Source: BOG-908 sp964242115
Lineage (GTDB): Bacteria > Pseudomonadota > Alphaproteobacteria > Acetobacterales > Acetobacteraceae
Direction of reading: 5' to 3'
Length of the DNA stretch: 64,000 nucleotides
Assembly: GCA_964242115.1 (NCBI GenBank)
Contig: CAXSZX010000007.1
Span: forward strand, 124,001 to 188,000
Translations under genes and position numbers: made by a program
Notes under the pieces: generated by a model
What the model saw: the letters and a program-made list of their open reading frames with translations, nothing else
The model's database searches: none
Told to the model about the DNA's origin: nothing
Shown: positions 8,469 to 16,720 of the stretch, one piece after another
Layout: each line of letters opens with the position of its first letter
Numbering within the stretch: the stretch's first letter is position 1

Positions 8469-9875
8469 ATGAACGACGCACCCCACCCGCCCGCCACCAC
8501 GCAGACCGTGCTGGACCACATCGGCGCCACCCGGGCCCAGGCCCACCTTCGCCTGATGGACTTCCTGCGCATCCCGAGCGTCAGCGCGCAACCGGCTCAC
8601 GCCACCGATTGCCGGCGGGCCGCCGAGTGGGCGCAGGCCGAGCTGGAAGGCATGGGCTTCACCGTGCGCATAGTGACGACGCCAGGCCACCCTGTGGTGC
8701 TGGCGACCCACCCCGGCCCGGGCGGGGCCGCCCCGCATCTGCTTTACTACGGCCACTACGACGTCCAGCCGGCCGAGCCGCTGGAGTTGTGGACCAGCCC
8801 CGCCTTCGAGCCGGTGATCGCCGAGGGCCGCAACGGCCCCCGCGTGGTGGCGCGCGGCGCGGTGGACGACAAGGGCCAGGTCTGCATGTGGCTCGAAGCC
8901 TTGCGCGCCTGGTCGGAAGTGGGCGGCGGGCCGCCGACGCGGGTGACCGTGGTGCTGGAAGGCGAGGAGGAGGTCGGCAGCGTCAACCTCGAGGCGTTCC
9001 TGCACGAGCACGCTGCCGAACTGCGCGCCGACGTGGCCGTGGTCTCCGACACCCAGATGTGGGACGCCGACACGCCGGCGATCACCACCCGGCTGCGCGG
9101 GCTGGTCTACGCGGAACTGCGCGTGCGCGGCCCTTCGCGCGACCTGCATTCCGGCCTGTTCGGCGGCTCGGCCACCAACCCGATCAACGTGCTGACGCGG
9201 ATGCTGGGTGACCTGCACGACGCGGAGGGGCGGGTGAAGCTGCCGGGCTTCTACGACGGGGTGGACGAGCCGTCCGCCGAGCAGCTCGGCCAGTGGCAGG
9301 CGCTCGGCTTCGACGAGACCGCTTTCCTGGGCGAAATCGGGCTGTCCTCGCCGGCCGGGGAGACCGGGCGCAGCGGGCTCGAGCGGCTATGGGCGCGACC
9401 CACCGCGGACATCAACGGCATCTGGGGCGGCTACCAGGGACATGGTGCCAAAACGGTGATCGCCGGCGAGGCCGGCGCCAAGGTGTCGTTCCGCCTGGTG
9501 GGCCGGCAGGACCCGGCGCGCGTTCTGGAGTCGTTCCGCGCCTTTGTCGCCGAGCGCACGCCGCCTGGGGTGAACGTGGAGGTGGAGCTGCACAGCTCGG
9601 CGCCGGGCTTCGAGGTCTCGGGCGAGAACCCGTTCCTCGACGTGGCGCGCCGGGTGCTCGGCGAAGAATACGGCCGCGACGCCGTGCTGATTGGCAGCGG
9701 CGGGTCCATACCGGTGGTGGAAAGCCTGCGGCGGGTGCTGGGGCTGGAGACGCTGCTGATCGGCTTCGGACTGAACGACGACCAGGTGCATAGCCCTAAC
9801 GAGAAGTTCGATCTGCGCTGCCTGGATCATGGGACGAACGCGCATGCCCGGTTGCTGGGGGCGTTGGCGACGTAA
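8469..9875 (+). CDS. M20-family dipeptidase
   Basis: A 468-residue di-zinc metallopeptidase of the M20 (dipeptidase/CNDP-like) family, expected to cleave dipeptides in the cytoplasm. Metal and catalytic motifs are visible: LLYYGHYDVQP near residue 95, GAVDDKGQ near 135, LEGEEEVGS near 165, and the later HSPNEKF, which carries the last metal histidine. The lid domain includes RDLHSGLFGGSATNP. The start ATG at 8469 (MNDAPHP) is chosen because the frame above it lies in the divergent promoter gap. Its TAA stop runs into the next repeat arm (TAAGAAAGCAAGC). Confidence 0.87.
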   Translation: MNDAPHPPATTQTVLDHIGATRAQAHLRLMDFLRIPSVSAQPAHATDCRRAAEWAQAELEGMGFTVRIVTTPGHPVVLATHPGPGGAAPHLLYYGHYDVQPAEPLELWTSPAFEPVIAEGRNGPRVVARGAVDDKGQVCMWLEALRAWSEVGGGPPTRVTVVLEGEEEVGSVNLEAFLHEHAAELRADVAVVSDTQMWDADTPAITTRLRGLVYAELRVRGPSRDLHSGLFGGSATNPINVLTRMLGDLHDAEGRVKLPGFYDGVDEPSAEQLGQWQALGFDETAFLGEIGLSSPAGETGRSGLERLWARPTADINGIWGGYQGHGAKTVIAGEAGAKVSFRLVGRQDPARVLESFRAFVAERTPPGVNVEVELHSSAPGFEVSGENPFLDVARRVLGEEYGRDAVLIGSGGSIPVVESLRRVLGLETLLIGFGLNDDQVHSPNEKFDLRCLDHGTNAHARLLGALAT

Positions 9876-9925
9876 GAAAGCAAGCAGTTCTTTTTAAAAA
9901 ACAACCAAACAACTTCGATTCCCTT
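9875..9925. repeat. Paired-hairpin element, single left arm
   Basis: GAAAGCAAGCAGTTC with a T-run/A-run stem and the inner tail CAACTTCG, starting at the dipeptidase stop. Positions 9926-10115 hold neither a gene nor a repeat that I can recognise. Confidence 0.75.
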
Positions 9926-10115
9926 GGCATCCGATCCGGAGCGTCTGCGACCGCATTGACAAGAGTAGCTGCTTTGCGATTGGCAGCGCGATAGCAAATC
10001 CCTACTTTATTGTGTCCGTCAAAAGTCCGTCTGCAATTGTACCGGCGTGCTTTTCGCACTGGAGCGGATGCCAGATCGCCACCGGGGCGACTGAGCAAAC
10101 ACAGCCCGACTTTGC

Positions 10116-10201
10116 GCATATTGTCGCGGATTCTTCCGCTGTATCCCACTTCTAGAGAACAGAAGTTTTTGGTTTTTTTTCAGAAAAAACTGCTTGCTTC
10201 C
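10116..10201. repeat. Paired-hairpin element, right half
   Basis: A centre-like TTGTCGCGGATTC, then GAACAGAAGTTTTTGG and a decayed GGTTC arm ending CTGCTTGCTTCC. It lies just beyond the 3' end of the leftward udgX frame. Confidence 0.75.
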
Positions 10202-10261
10202 TGCTGCGGTCGAGGCTTCGGGCTGCGCCTGTTCGAATAGTCGTTCGTGTCCGTCAGGCGC

Positions 10262-11038
10262 CTACGCGAGCCAGGTATTGGCCAACCGCAAATCCGCCAC
10301 CATCGCCGCGAACTCGCGCGCCTTTGTGTCCTCGTCGGGTATTCTCAACAGGTACGAGGGATGCGTCGTCACCATCGCCTGCCCGCCGGGAAGCGCGATC
10401 GGCCGCCCACGCTCACGCGAGATGGTCACCGCGCGGCCGAGCACGGCACGCGCCGCCGAGGCGCCCAGCAGGACCACCACGGCGGGCTTCACCGCCGCGC
10501 GTTCCTGGTCCAGCCAGAAGCGGCACACCTCGATCTCCGCGCGGTCAGGCGTCGCGTGGATCCGGCGTTTGCCGCGCGGCTCGAACTTGAAGTGCTTCAC
10601 CGCGTTGGTGACGTAGACGGAGCGGCGGTCGATGCCGGCCTGCTCCAGCGCGCGGTCCAGCATCTGGCCGGCGGGGCCCACGAACGGCCGGCCGGCCAGG
10701 TCTTCCTGGTCGCCGGGCTGTTCGCCGACCAGCATCAGCCGCGCGTCCATCGGGCCCTCGCCAAACACGGTCTGCGTCGCGTGCGCATACAGATCGCAGC
10801 GCTGGCAACCGGCCGCGTCGGTGGCGAGTGCCACCAGGCTGCCGGGCGTTGCGGGAGCGGCAGCCGCAGGCGCGGGGTCGCGGCGCGGGCGGGCGGCGCG
10901 TTCGGGCGAGACGGTCGGCGTGTCCACCATGGTTTGCGTTCTCTCGCGTGAGCTGCGGATGAGTTCCGGTATCGCTGCAGCCTCCGGCAGGTTGCGCCAG
11001 TACTTCTTCGGCATCTCCGACGTCATCGCCGAGACCAT
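10262..11038 (-). CDS. udgX: UdgX-family uracil-DNA glycosylase
   Basis: The reading frame holds a complete UdgX domain: GEQPGDQEDLAGRPFVGPAG near residue 105 and the diagnostic KRRIH loop near 157. In UdgX the histidine of that loop covalently traps the uracil-derived sugar. The first ~35 residues (MVSAMTSEMPKKYWRNLPEAAAIPELI) are not UdgX but the C-terminal end of a DUF4130 domain. Upstream, in the same frame and separated only by one TGA at 11078-11080, is the rest of DUF4130. Family members are often one fused DUF4130-UdgX protein, so this is probably a fusion cut by a nonsense codon. The UdgX part could still be made from the ATG at 11038. Confidence 0.85.
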   Translation of the reverse strand: MVSAMTSEMPKKYWRNLPEAAAIPELIRSSRERTQTMVDTPTVSPERAARPRRDPAPAAAAPATPGSLVALATDAAGCQRCDLYAHATQTVFGEGPMDARLMLVGEQPGDQEDLAGRPFVGPAGQMLDRALEQAGIDRRSVYVTNAVKHFKFEPRGKRRIHATPDRAEIEVCRFWLDQERAAVKPAVVVLLGASAARAVLGRAVTISRERGRPIALPGGQAMVTTHPSYLLRIPDEDTKAREFAAMVADLRLANTWLA

Positions 11039-11077
11039 CAGACGCGCCGGGTTGAAGATGCTGGAGAAGTAGGCGCG

Positions 11078-11683
11078 TCAGTAGGCTTCCAGCGCGTCGT
11101 CGTCTGGCACGTCGCTGCGTTGCGCGCCGGCGGCCAGCCGCAACGTCTCGCCGTCCCAATGCGCGCTGCGGTAGGGTGTAAGAATGCTCCACGTCATGGT
11201 GGCGAAGCGGCGCACGAAGAACGGTGCGTTGGCTTCGACGATGTAGTGCTCAGGCTCGAACCAGGCGACGTAGCGCGTGGCATCGTCTTCGGTGACTTCG
11301 CGGAAACGCACAAAGGCGCGCATCTTGTGAGTGTCGCGCCGCACCGACTGCGCCAGCCGGTTGACGCGCTGCACCGTCGGGTCGGCCACGTCTTCGAGCA
11401 GGTGACGCTCGCCGCGATGCGCGCGCCAGATCAGCGCGTACAGAAGCGCGAAGCGTTCCGGGTCGCTGGCCTGGATGGCGGTCTCGGCGAGTTCGACCAG
11501 CGCGCGGGAGACGGAGAATGCGCCAGCGGGCGGGGGCGCGTCGTGCGGTTCGGCAAACAGGTCGGTGGCTTCGTGCACGGACCAGATCGTGTCCTCCGGT
11601 GGCACACCCTGCAACGCTGCGGCGCGCGCGGCCGAACGCCAACCATCGAAGTCCACCTGGTGGTTCAGAACGATCGTGCGAAT
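11078..11683 (-). CDS. DUF4130 (TIGR03915) DNA-metabolism protein, cut by an in-frame TGA
   Basis: A protein of the TIGR03915/DUF4130 family, found with UdgX and a radical-SAM partner in a predicted DNA-repair set. The segment DFDGWRSAARAAALQGVPPED through ATMTWSILTPYRSAHWD fits the family. It stops at TGA where TGG (Trp) is expected, and the frame continues ...RAYFSSIFNPARL into udgX. The normal family start MRT(I/V)VL would fall on an ATT codon at 11683, with GAAGGTG seven bases upstream at 11691-11697; the next usable codon is GTG at 11656, inside the conserved region. Either ATT is the real start, or both this codon and the TGA are decay. Function is predicted only. Confidence 0.7.
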   Translation of the reverse strand: MRTIVLNHQVDFDGWRSAARAAALQGVPPEDTIWSVHEATDLFAEPHDAPPPAGAFSVSRALVELAETAIQASDPERFALLYALIWRAHRGERHLLEDVADPTVQRVNRLAQSVRRDTHKMRAFVRFREVTEDDATRYVAWFEPEHYIVEANAPFFVRRFATMTWSILTPYRSAHWDGETLRLAAGAQRSDVPDDDALEAY

Positions 11684-11839
11684 GACCGGACACCTTCATT
11701 TCGCGCCGTGCTGTATCTGGCGAGGAGGCTTGGCAGGGCGCGACAAGCCTGCCTAACAGGACGCCTCGGCTTGCTCGTTGGTTGCAGCCTGGCGCGTGGT
11801 TTGCCGGGCTGATGACTGGGGATGTTGGTGGGTGACAGG

Positions 11840-11971
11840 CCAGGCAGGCGGTGCTTTCTTGAAAAAGAACCAAAAAGCTTTTGTTCCCTCGAGTATACGC
11901 TGCGGGAGACTCCACGACAGCAGGGACAAAATTTTTGCTGCTTTTTTCGAAAGAGCAGGCCTTGTTTGCTT
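11840..11971. repeat. Paired-hairpin element, divergent gap
   Basis: A left GGTTC arm (GGTGCTTTCTTGAAAAAGAACC), the centre CCACGACAGCAGG and a right CTGC arm (GCTGCTTTTTTCGAAAGAGCAGGCC). It lies between the leftward DUF4130 gene and the rightward P460 gene. The rest of 11684-12025 shows no gene. Confidence 0.88.
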
Positions 11972-12025
11972 CATCAGATGCTCGAGAGCCGAGATCGTCA
12001 GGTAGCAAATCGTGGAGAACCCGCC

Positions 12026-12589
12026 GTGACTAGTCCTAGACGCCTGCTACTCCTCCTAGTGCCGGCGCTGCTCGGCGCCAGCAGCCTCGAAGCGCCAGGC
12101 TACACCGCGTCCGGCGACCTCGTCGTGCCGGGCGACTATCGTGAGTGGGTGTATATGAGCTCGGGCATCGACATGAGCTACAGCAAAGGGCCGCCGATGC
12201 AGGGCGCCTCCATGTTCGACAACGTGTTCGTCAACCCCGCCTCCTGGCAGGTTTTCAAGCGCACCGGCCATTGGCCAGACAAGACGATGTTCGCGATGGA
12301 AGCGCGTGGTGCGGCCAGCCACGGTTCCATCAACCGGCACGGCCAGTTCCAAACCATCGAGCTGATGGTTGTGGAGTTCCACATCCGCGACGAAGCACGC
12401 TTCAAGGGAGGGTGGGCGTTCTTCGTGCAGGACGGCGGCCGCACCAAGCTCGTGCCGACCACTGCCGACTGCTATAGCTGCCACGCCGCACACGGCGCGG
12501 TGGACACCACGTTCACGCAATTTTACCCGACGGCCAAGGCTATCGCGCTGAAGGCCGGCACGTTCGCGGAGCCGCAAAGCCCCGACTAG
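12026..12589 (+). CDS. Cytochrome P460-family protein
   Basis: A 187-residue exported c-type haem protein. It has an N-terminal signal (PRRLLLLLVPALLGASSLEA) and a single CxxCH haem site, CYSCHAAHG, near residue 150, followed by DTTFTQFYPTAK, a pattern typical of the cytochrome P460 family. Relatives oxidise hydroxylamine or detoxify NO; whether this one does is not shown. The GTG at 12026 is chosen for the signal peptide and GGAG nine bases upstream. The encoded cytochrome would need the ccm genes found at 19-25 kb. It sits between udgX/DUF4130 and their usual radical-SAM partner, which may be an insertion. Confidence 0.82.
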   Translation: MTSPRRLLLLLVPALLGASSLEAPGYTASGDLVVPGDYREWVYMSSGIDMSYSKGPPMQGASMFDNVFVNPASWQVFKRTGHWPDKTMFAMEARGAASHGSINRHGQFQTIELMVVEFHIRDEARFKGGWAFFVQDGGRTKLVPTTADCYSCHAAHGAVDTTFTQFYPTAKAIALKAGTFAEPQSPD

Positions 12590-12757
12590 CGCAGCGAAGA
12601 AAACAAGGTGTGCTTCTTTGAAAGAAGCGGAGCTTTCTGCAGCGTGCATGCAAGAGCGCTCGTTGATTTTCTTCGACAAAGAACTTTTTACCCGTCGATT
12701 TCGAGCATCATTTGCCGTCGGGTTAGGAGCTCGGAGACCGTAATGGACCCTGGGCGC

Positions 12758-12834
12758 GCCTCAGCCTCCCGCAACAGCGCTGACACGAGCTTTTTGCTTC
12801 TTTTACTCGAAACAGGAGGCCTTGCTTTCTGCAA
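12758..12834. repeat. Paired-hairpin element, right half (CTTC arm)
   Basis: A decayed centre (CCCGCAACAGCG), then GAGCTTTTTGCTTC, an imperfect stem and GGAGGCCTTGCTTTC. Positions 12590-12757 contain only a weak GCTTCTTTGAAAGAAGC hairpin and no gene. Confidence 0.7.
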
Positions 12835-12902
12835 AGAAAGCCGTGGCGAACCAGAAAGAAAGCGTCTTCGTCAACAAGAAAGACGAACAGGAAGCCTTTA
12901 TC

Positions 12903-12988
12903 AGCACTGTCCCGAACTCTCCGGAGACGGGTGCCCCGGAAGCAAGAATTTTTTGGCTCTTTTTTCAAAAAAGAACCGCTTGCCTTGC
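12903..12988. repeat. Paired-hairpin element, right half (GGTTC-type arm)
   Basis: A centre remnant CTGTCCCG...CGGGTG, AAGCAAGAATTTTTTGG, then a T-run/A-run stem ending GAACCGCTTGCC. It lies at the 3' end of the leftward radical-SAM gene. Confidence 0.8.
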
Positions 12989-12992
12989 TGCC

Positions 12993-14207
12993 TTAAATCA
13001 ACTGCAGCTGCGTAGCCTTAGGCGCCATCCGCCCCGCCAGTTGCGAGCTGTCCAGCGTCGCCCCCGGATGGTGGTCCGCCGTCGCGATGAACGGCATCAG
13101 CTTGGCCACCGGCAGCCGCATCCGCGACAGGTCGTCCATGCGTATCCGCCGGTGCCGCCGCATCGTCAGCAGCCGCCCCACCGTCTTCACGCCCAGGCCC
13201 GGCACGCGCAGCAGCATCTCCTTGGCCGCACTGTTCAGATCCACCGGAAACAGCGCGCGATGCTGCAGCGCCCAGGCAAGTTTCGGGTCGATCTCCAGGC
13301 TCATGTTGCCGGCCGCATCCGTCGCCAACTCGTCCACTGCGAAGCCGTAGAAGCGCAGCAGCCAGTCCGCCTGATACAACCTGTGTTCGCGCACCAGCGG
13401 CGCTGCCTTCGGCGGCAACACGGCCGACGAGTCGGGGATCGGGCTGAACGCCGAGTAGTACACCCGCCGCAGCCCGTAGGACCCGTAAAGGTCAGTACTC
13501 ATCTGCATGATCGCGCGGTCGGAACTGTCGTCCGCGCCCACGATCACCTGCGTGCTCTGGCCCGCCGGCGCGAACCGCGGCGCGCGTTTTTCGGCCCGCG
13601 CCTCGTCGATTCGCAGCCGCATCCGACCCATCGAACGCTTGATGTCACCCACGCTCTTCTCCGGCGCCAGCGCGCCCAGGCTCGCCTCCGTCGGCAGCTC
13701 GATGTTGATGCTGAGCCGGTCGGCATACTTGCCGGCTTCGGCCATCAGCAGCGGGTCGGCGTCCGGGATCGTCTTGAGGTGGATGTAGCCGCGGAACCCG
13801 TGCACTTCGCGCAAGGTGCGCGCCACGCCCACCACCTGCTCCATCGTGTAGTCCGGGTTGCTGATTATGCCCGAGCTGAGAAACAGGCCTTCGATGCAAT
13901 TGCGGCGATAGAAGCCGAGCGTGAGTTTCACCACCTCATCGACGGTGAAGCGCGCCCGCTGCACGTTCGAAGACCGGCGGTTGATGCAATAGACGCAGTC
14001 GTAGATGCAGGAATTGGTGAGCAGTATCTTCAGCAGCGATATGCAGCGCCCGTCCGGCGCGTAGGCATGGCAAATGCCCATGCCTTCGGTGGAGCCGACG
14101 CCGCTTTTCTCGCCGAGCGAGCTCCGCTTGTCGGTGCCGGAACTGGCGCAGGAGGCGTCGTACTTCGCCGCGTCGGCCAAAATCTCCAGCTTGCGCAACA
14201 GGTCCAT
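12993..14207 (-). CDS. Putative DNA repair radical-SAM protein (TIGR03916, UDG-linked)
   Basis: A 404-residue radical-SAM enzyme of the family named for its linkage to UdgX-like glycosylases. The Fe-S cluster cysteines lie in NSCIYDCVYCINRR near residue 72. The C-terminus contains a helix-hairpin-helix-like stretch (LLRVPGLGVKTVGRLLTMRRHRRI) suggesting DNA contact. The ATG at 14207 (MDLLRKLEILADAAKYD) matches the usual family N-terminus; the longer frame above it is repeat sequence. Its reaction is unknown. It shares strand with DUF4130 and udgX but is separated from them by an oppositely oriented P460 gene. Confidence 0.88.
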   Translation of the reverse strand: MDLLRKLEILADAAKYDASCASSGTDKRSSLGEKSGVGSTEGMGICHAYAPDGRCISLLKILLTNSCIYDCVYCINRRSSNVQRARFTVDEVVKLTLGFYRRNCIEGLFLSSGIISNPDYTMEQVVGVARTLREVHGFRGYIHLKTIPDADPLLMAEAGKYADRLSINIELPTEASLGALAPEKSVGDIKRSMGRMRLRIDEARAEKRAPRFAPAGQSTQVIVGADDSSDRAIMQMSTDLYGSYGLRRVYYSAFSPIPDSSAVLPPKAAPLVREHRLYQADWLLRFYGFAVDELATDAAGNMSLEIDPKLAWALQHRALFPVDLNSAAKEMLLRVPGLGVKTVGRLLTMRRHRRIRMDDLSRMRLPVAKLMPFIATADHHPGATLDSSQLAGRMAPKATQLQLI

Positions 14208-14298
14208 GGGGCGGCAACGTTCCTGTTCGACGGCTGTTCCGACGCAATCATGTGCCGTCTGACGCGGGGTTTCGCAACCACCGGGGCATGCAGGCAGG

Positions 14299-14350
14299 GA
14301 AGCAAGCGGTTCTTTTTTGAAAAAAAGAACCAAAAAACTTTTGTCTCTAA
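14299..14350. repeat. Paired-hairpin arm directly upstream of a start codon
   Basis: A single GGTTC arm (AGCAAGCGGTTC...GAACC, tail AAAAAACTTTTG) ending about ten bases before the COG4280 start codon, in a divergent gap. It would lie in the leader of that mRNA. Confidence 0.88.
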
Positions 14351-14359
14351 GGGTGCGTG

Positions 14360-15091
14360 ATGGGAACGCACCAGTACAGCGCGGCGATGGCGGCGGCTCT
14401 GGCGTCGTTCGTCGAGTTTGTTGAGGCCCTTACCGTCGTTCTTGCACTTGGGGCCGCGCGGGGCTGGGCCAGTCCGCTGGCGGGTGCAGCCGCCGCAGCG
14501 GCTACGCTGGCGGTGGCTGCAGCCACGTTCGGGCCGGCGCTGCAGCACGCCCACCTCGCCTGGCTGCGACTCGTCGTGGGGCTGCTGCTCCTGCTGTTCG
14601 GCCTGCGCTGGCTGCGCAAAGCCATCCTGCGCGCCGCCGGCATCATCCCCCTGCACGACGAGGCGGCCGCTTTCGCCAAAACCCGCGCCAGCCTCGCCGG
14701 CCTGCCGGCCGCCCGGCGCTGGGACTGGACCGGTTTCGCCGGCGCCTACCAGGTGACCGCGCTGGAAGGCAGCGAGGTGGCCTTCATCGTGGTCGCGGTA
14801 GGCGCCGGCGGGGCGGGGCTGCTGCCGGCCGCCGTGGGCGCCGCCGTCGCCCTGGCCGCGGTGGTCGCCCTAGGCCTGCTGCTGCACCGGCCGCTCGCGC
14901 GCATCCCGGAAAACACGCTGAAATGCCTGGTCGGCATTCTGCTCACCGCGCTGGGCACCTTTTGGACCGGCGAGGCGCTTGGGACCGACTGGCCCGCCGG
15001 CGACTGGAGCCTGCCGGCCATCAGCCTGGCCTGGGGCGCACTGACACTGGTGCTCGTCCGCTCGGTCCGGTCACGACGGCCGGCACGGTGA
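14360..15091 (+). CDS. COG4280 family integral membrane protein
   Basis: A 243-residue inner-membrane protein with about six or seven hydrophobic segments. An acidic motif in the first helix (SFVEFVEALTVVLA) and the later TALEGSEVAFIVVA are spaced like paired metal-ligand motifs in FTR1-type permeases, but this is only a resemblance; the family is uncharacterised. The ATG at 14360 is preferred over the adjacent GTG at 14357, with AAGGG upstream. It is followed by a small membrane protein whose GTG start overlaps this stop codon. Confidence 0.75.
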   Translation: MGTHQYSAAMAAALASFVEFVEALTVVLALGAARGWASPLAGAAAAAATLAVAAATFGPALQHAHLAWLRLVVGLLLLLFGLRWLRKAILRAAGIIPLHDEAAAFAKTRASLAGLPAARRWDWTGFAGAYQVTALEGSEVAFIVVAVGAGGAGLLPAAVGAAVALAAVVALGLLLHRPLARIPENTLKCLVGILLTALGTFWTGEALGTDWPAGDWSLPAISLAWGALTLVLVRSVRSRRPAR

Positions 15092-15282
15092 GGCTGCTGC
15101 GCCGCGCCTGGCGCCTGTTCGTAGACAGCGCCTGGCTGGCCGCAGGCGCCCTCGCCTGGGTGGCCGTCTGCGCCGCCTGCCTGCGCGCGGGGCTCGGCGG
15201 CCGGGCAGCTTCGTTGATGCTGCTGGCTGGCCTCGGCGCCGCCCTGGCCGTCAGCGTCCACGCCGCGGCCCCGCGCCGGTGA
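15088..15282 (+). CDS. Small two-segment membrane protein
   Basis: A 64-residue protein beginning GTG AGG CTG at a GTGA overlap with the COG4280 stop, so it is almost certainly cotranslated. It has two hydrophobic stretches (SAWLAAGALAWVAVCAACL and AASLMLLAGLGAALAVSVHAA) with basic ends. I do not recognise a family; it may be a partner subunit of the preceding protein. The gap 15283-15478 shows no further feature. Confidence 0.6.
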   Translation: MRLLRRAWRLFVDSAWLAAGALAWVAVCAACLRAGLGGRAASLMLLAGLGAALAVSVHAAAPRR

Positions 15283-15478
15283 CCGCCACGTTTTCGGGTG
15301 ACAAGAGAACTCATGCCTCCCGTGGTCCTTTGCACTACAAGCAATCTAGTTCACGCAAAAGTACGAGGGCGTCATCTCCCCCGAAGCCGCACCGGCGCCG
15401 ATCCTGGCCAGCCCGCCGAAAGGGACAACAGCCCTGCACGCCCCCGCGCTCGTCGCCGCCCGTGACCTGCCGAACGCT

Positions 15479-16651
15479 GTGGCACCGGCGCGCGCCGTGT
15501 TCCTGCACACCGGCTGGCGCAGCGCCGGCACCTGGCTGTGGAGCCGCTGCCGCGAGCTGGGCAACGTGCAGGCTTTCTACGAGCCGCTGCACGAGGCGGC
15601 GTCCACCCTGCGTCGGTCCGACATCGCCCGGATCCGCCCGGGGTCCTGGCAGTCCAACCACGGCGAGACCGCGCCCTATTTCGAGGAATACCGCGAGCTG
15701 ATCCCGCGCTTCCGGCGCGGCATTCCGCTCTACGATCCGAGTTTCGCCTTCAACGACTTCTTCATCGGCCCCGACCAGGACGCGCCGGCGCTGGAGGCCT
15801 ACCTGGCCGGCCTGCTGGCCAGCGCCGAGCTGGCCGGCCGTGTCGGCGTGCTCAAATTCTGCCGCTCGCTCGGCCGGGTCGGCTGGATGGAGGCCCGCTT
15901 CCCCCAGGCGCTGCACGCGGTGGTTCTGCGTGACCCGGTGGCCCAGTGGCGCAGCTGCCAGCGCCTGTTGACCAACGAGCGTAACCGCTACTTCACCCTC
16001 GCACCCGCGCTGGTCCTGGCGCGCAACGCCGGTAGCCCGCTGGTCCAGCGCGCCACGGCGATGCTGGGCGTGCGGCTGCCGCAGCTCGAAAGCCCGGACC
16101 TCTCCTACGGCATCGAGACGGTCTGGCGCCACCTCAGGCGGCAGGACGACGGGGAACGCTACCGCGCTTTTCTGGCCTACTGGACGCTGACCGCGCTCAG
16201 CGCCGTGCAGGGGCGTGCGATGGTGATCGACACTGCCAGGCTGGCGACCAGCATTGGCCATCGAGAGGAGGTGGAGCGGGCGCTGGCCACCAGCCTGGGG
16301 TCGCCGGTCGACCTCAAGCCGCACAAGCCGGAACCTCGGCCTGCGCCCACGCCCGGCCAGCTCGCCTCTCACCAAGCCGCCAGCGCGCTGGCCCGCGAGT
16401 GGTGTGACCGGCTGGCGCCCGACAGGCTTGCACTGGTGCTGGACCGGCTGGACCCAGGGCCGGGTGCGTCAAGAAACGGCGCGGTGCAAGGCTGGGCCAT
16501 GCCTGCCGCCCTCCCACGCCGGCTGCCGGCGCTGCCAACCCCGATCCTGGTGCTGTTCGCCCGCGCGCTACAGCCGCTCCGCCGCTGGCACGGCCAATGG
16601 CAGTTCGTAGCCGACCGCAGAAAGCAGAAGGCCCTGAAATTCCAAGCCTAA
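15479..16651 (+). CDS. Sulfotransferase-like protein
   Basis: A 390-residue soluble protein. Its N-terminal FLHTGWRSAGTWLWSRC resembles the 5'-phosphosulfate-binding loop of PAPS sulfotransferases, and VLRDPVAQWRSC near residue 155 resembles the 3'-phosphate loop. The substrate is unknown. The GTG at 15479 places this loop near residue 8, as usual for the fold; no better upstream start is visible. The gene has no operon partners. With the ssu operon and cysE it makes three sulfur-related loci within 18 kb, though they are not linked transcriptionally. Confidence 0.68.
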   Translation: MAPARAVFLHTGWRSAGTWLWSRCRELGNVQAFYEPLHEAASTLRRSDIARIRPGSWQSNHGETAPYFEEYRELIPRFRRGIPLYDPSFAFNDFFIGPDQDAPALEAYLAGLLASAELAGRVGVLKFCRSLGRVGWMEARFPQALHAVVLRDPVAQWRSCQRLLTNERNRYFTLAPALVLARNAGSPLVQRATAMLGVRLPQLESPDLSYGIETVWRHLRRQDDGERYRAFLAYWTLTALSAVQGRAMVIDTARLATSIGHREEVERALATSLGSPVDLKPHKPEPRPAPTPGQLASHQAASALAREWCDRLAPDRLALVLDRLDPGPGASRNGAVQGWAMPAALPRRLPALPTPILVLFARALQPLRRWHGQWQFVADRRKQKALKFQA

Positions 16652-16663
16652 CGTTCAGAAGCC

Positions 16664-16720
16664 TCCAGAGAACAAAGGTTCTTTGGTTCCTTTTTTCAAA
16701 AAAGAACCGCTTGCTTCCTT
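16664..16720. repeat. Paired-hairpin arm between convergent genes
   Basis: A GGTTC arm (AAAGGTTCTTTGGTTCC...GAACCGCTTGCTTCC) filling almost the entire gap between the sulfotransferase-like gene and cysE. It ends at the cysE stop codon. Confidence 0.88.
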
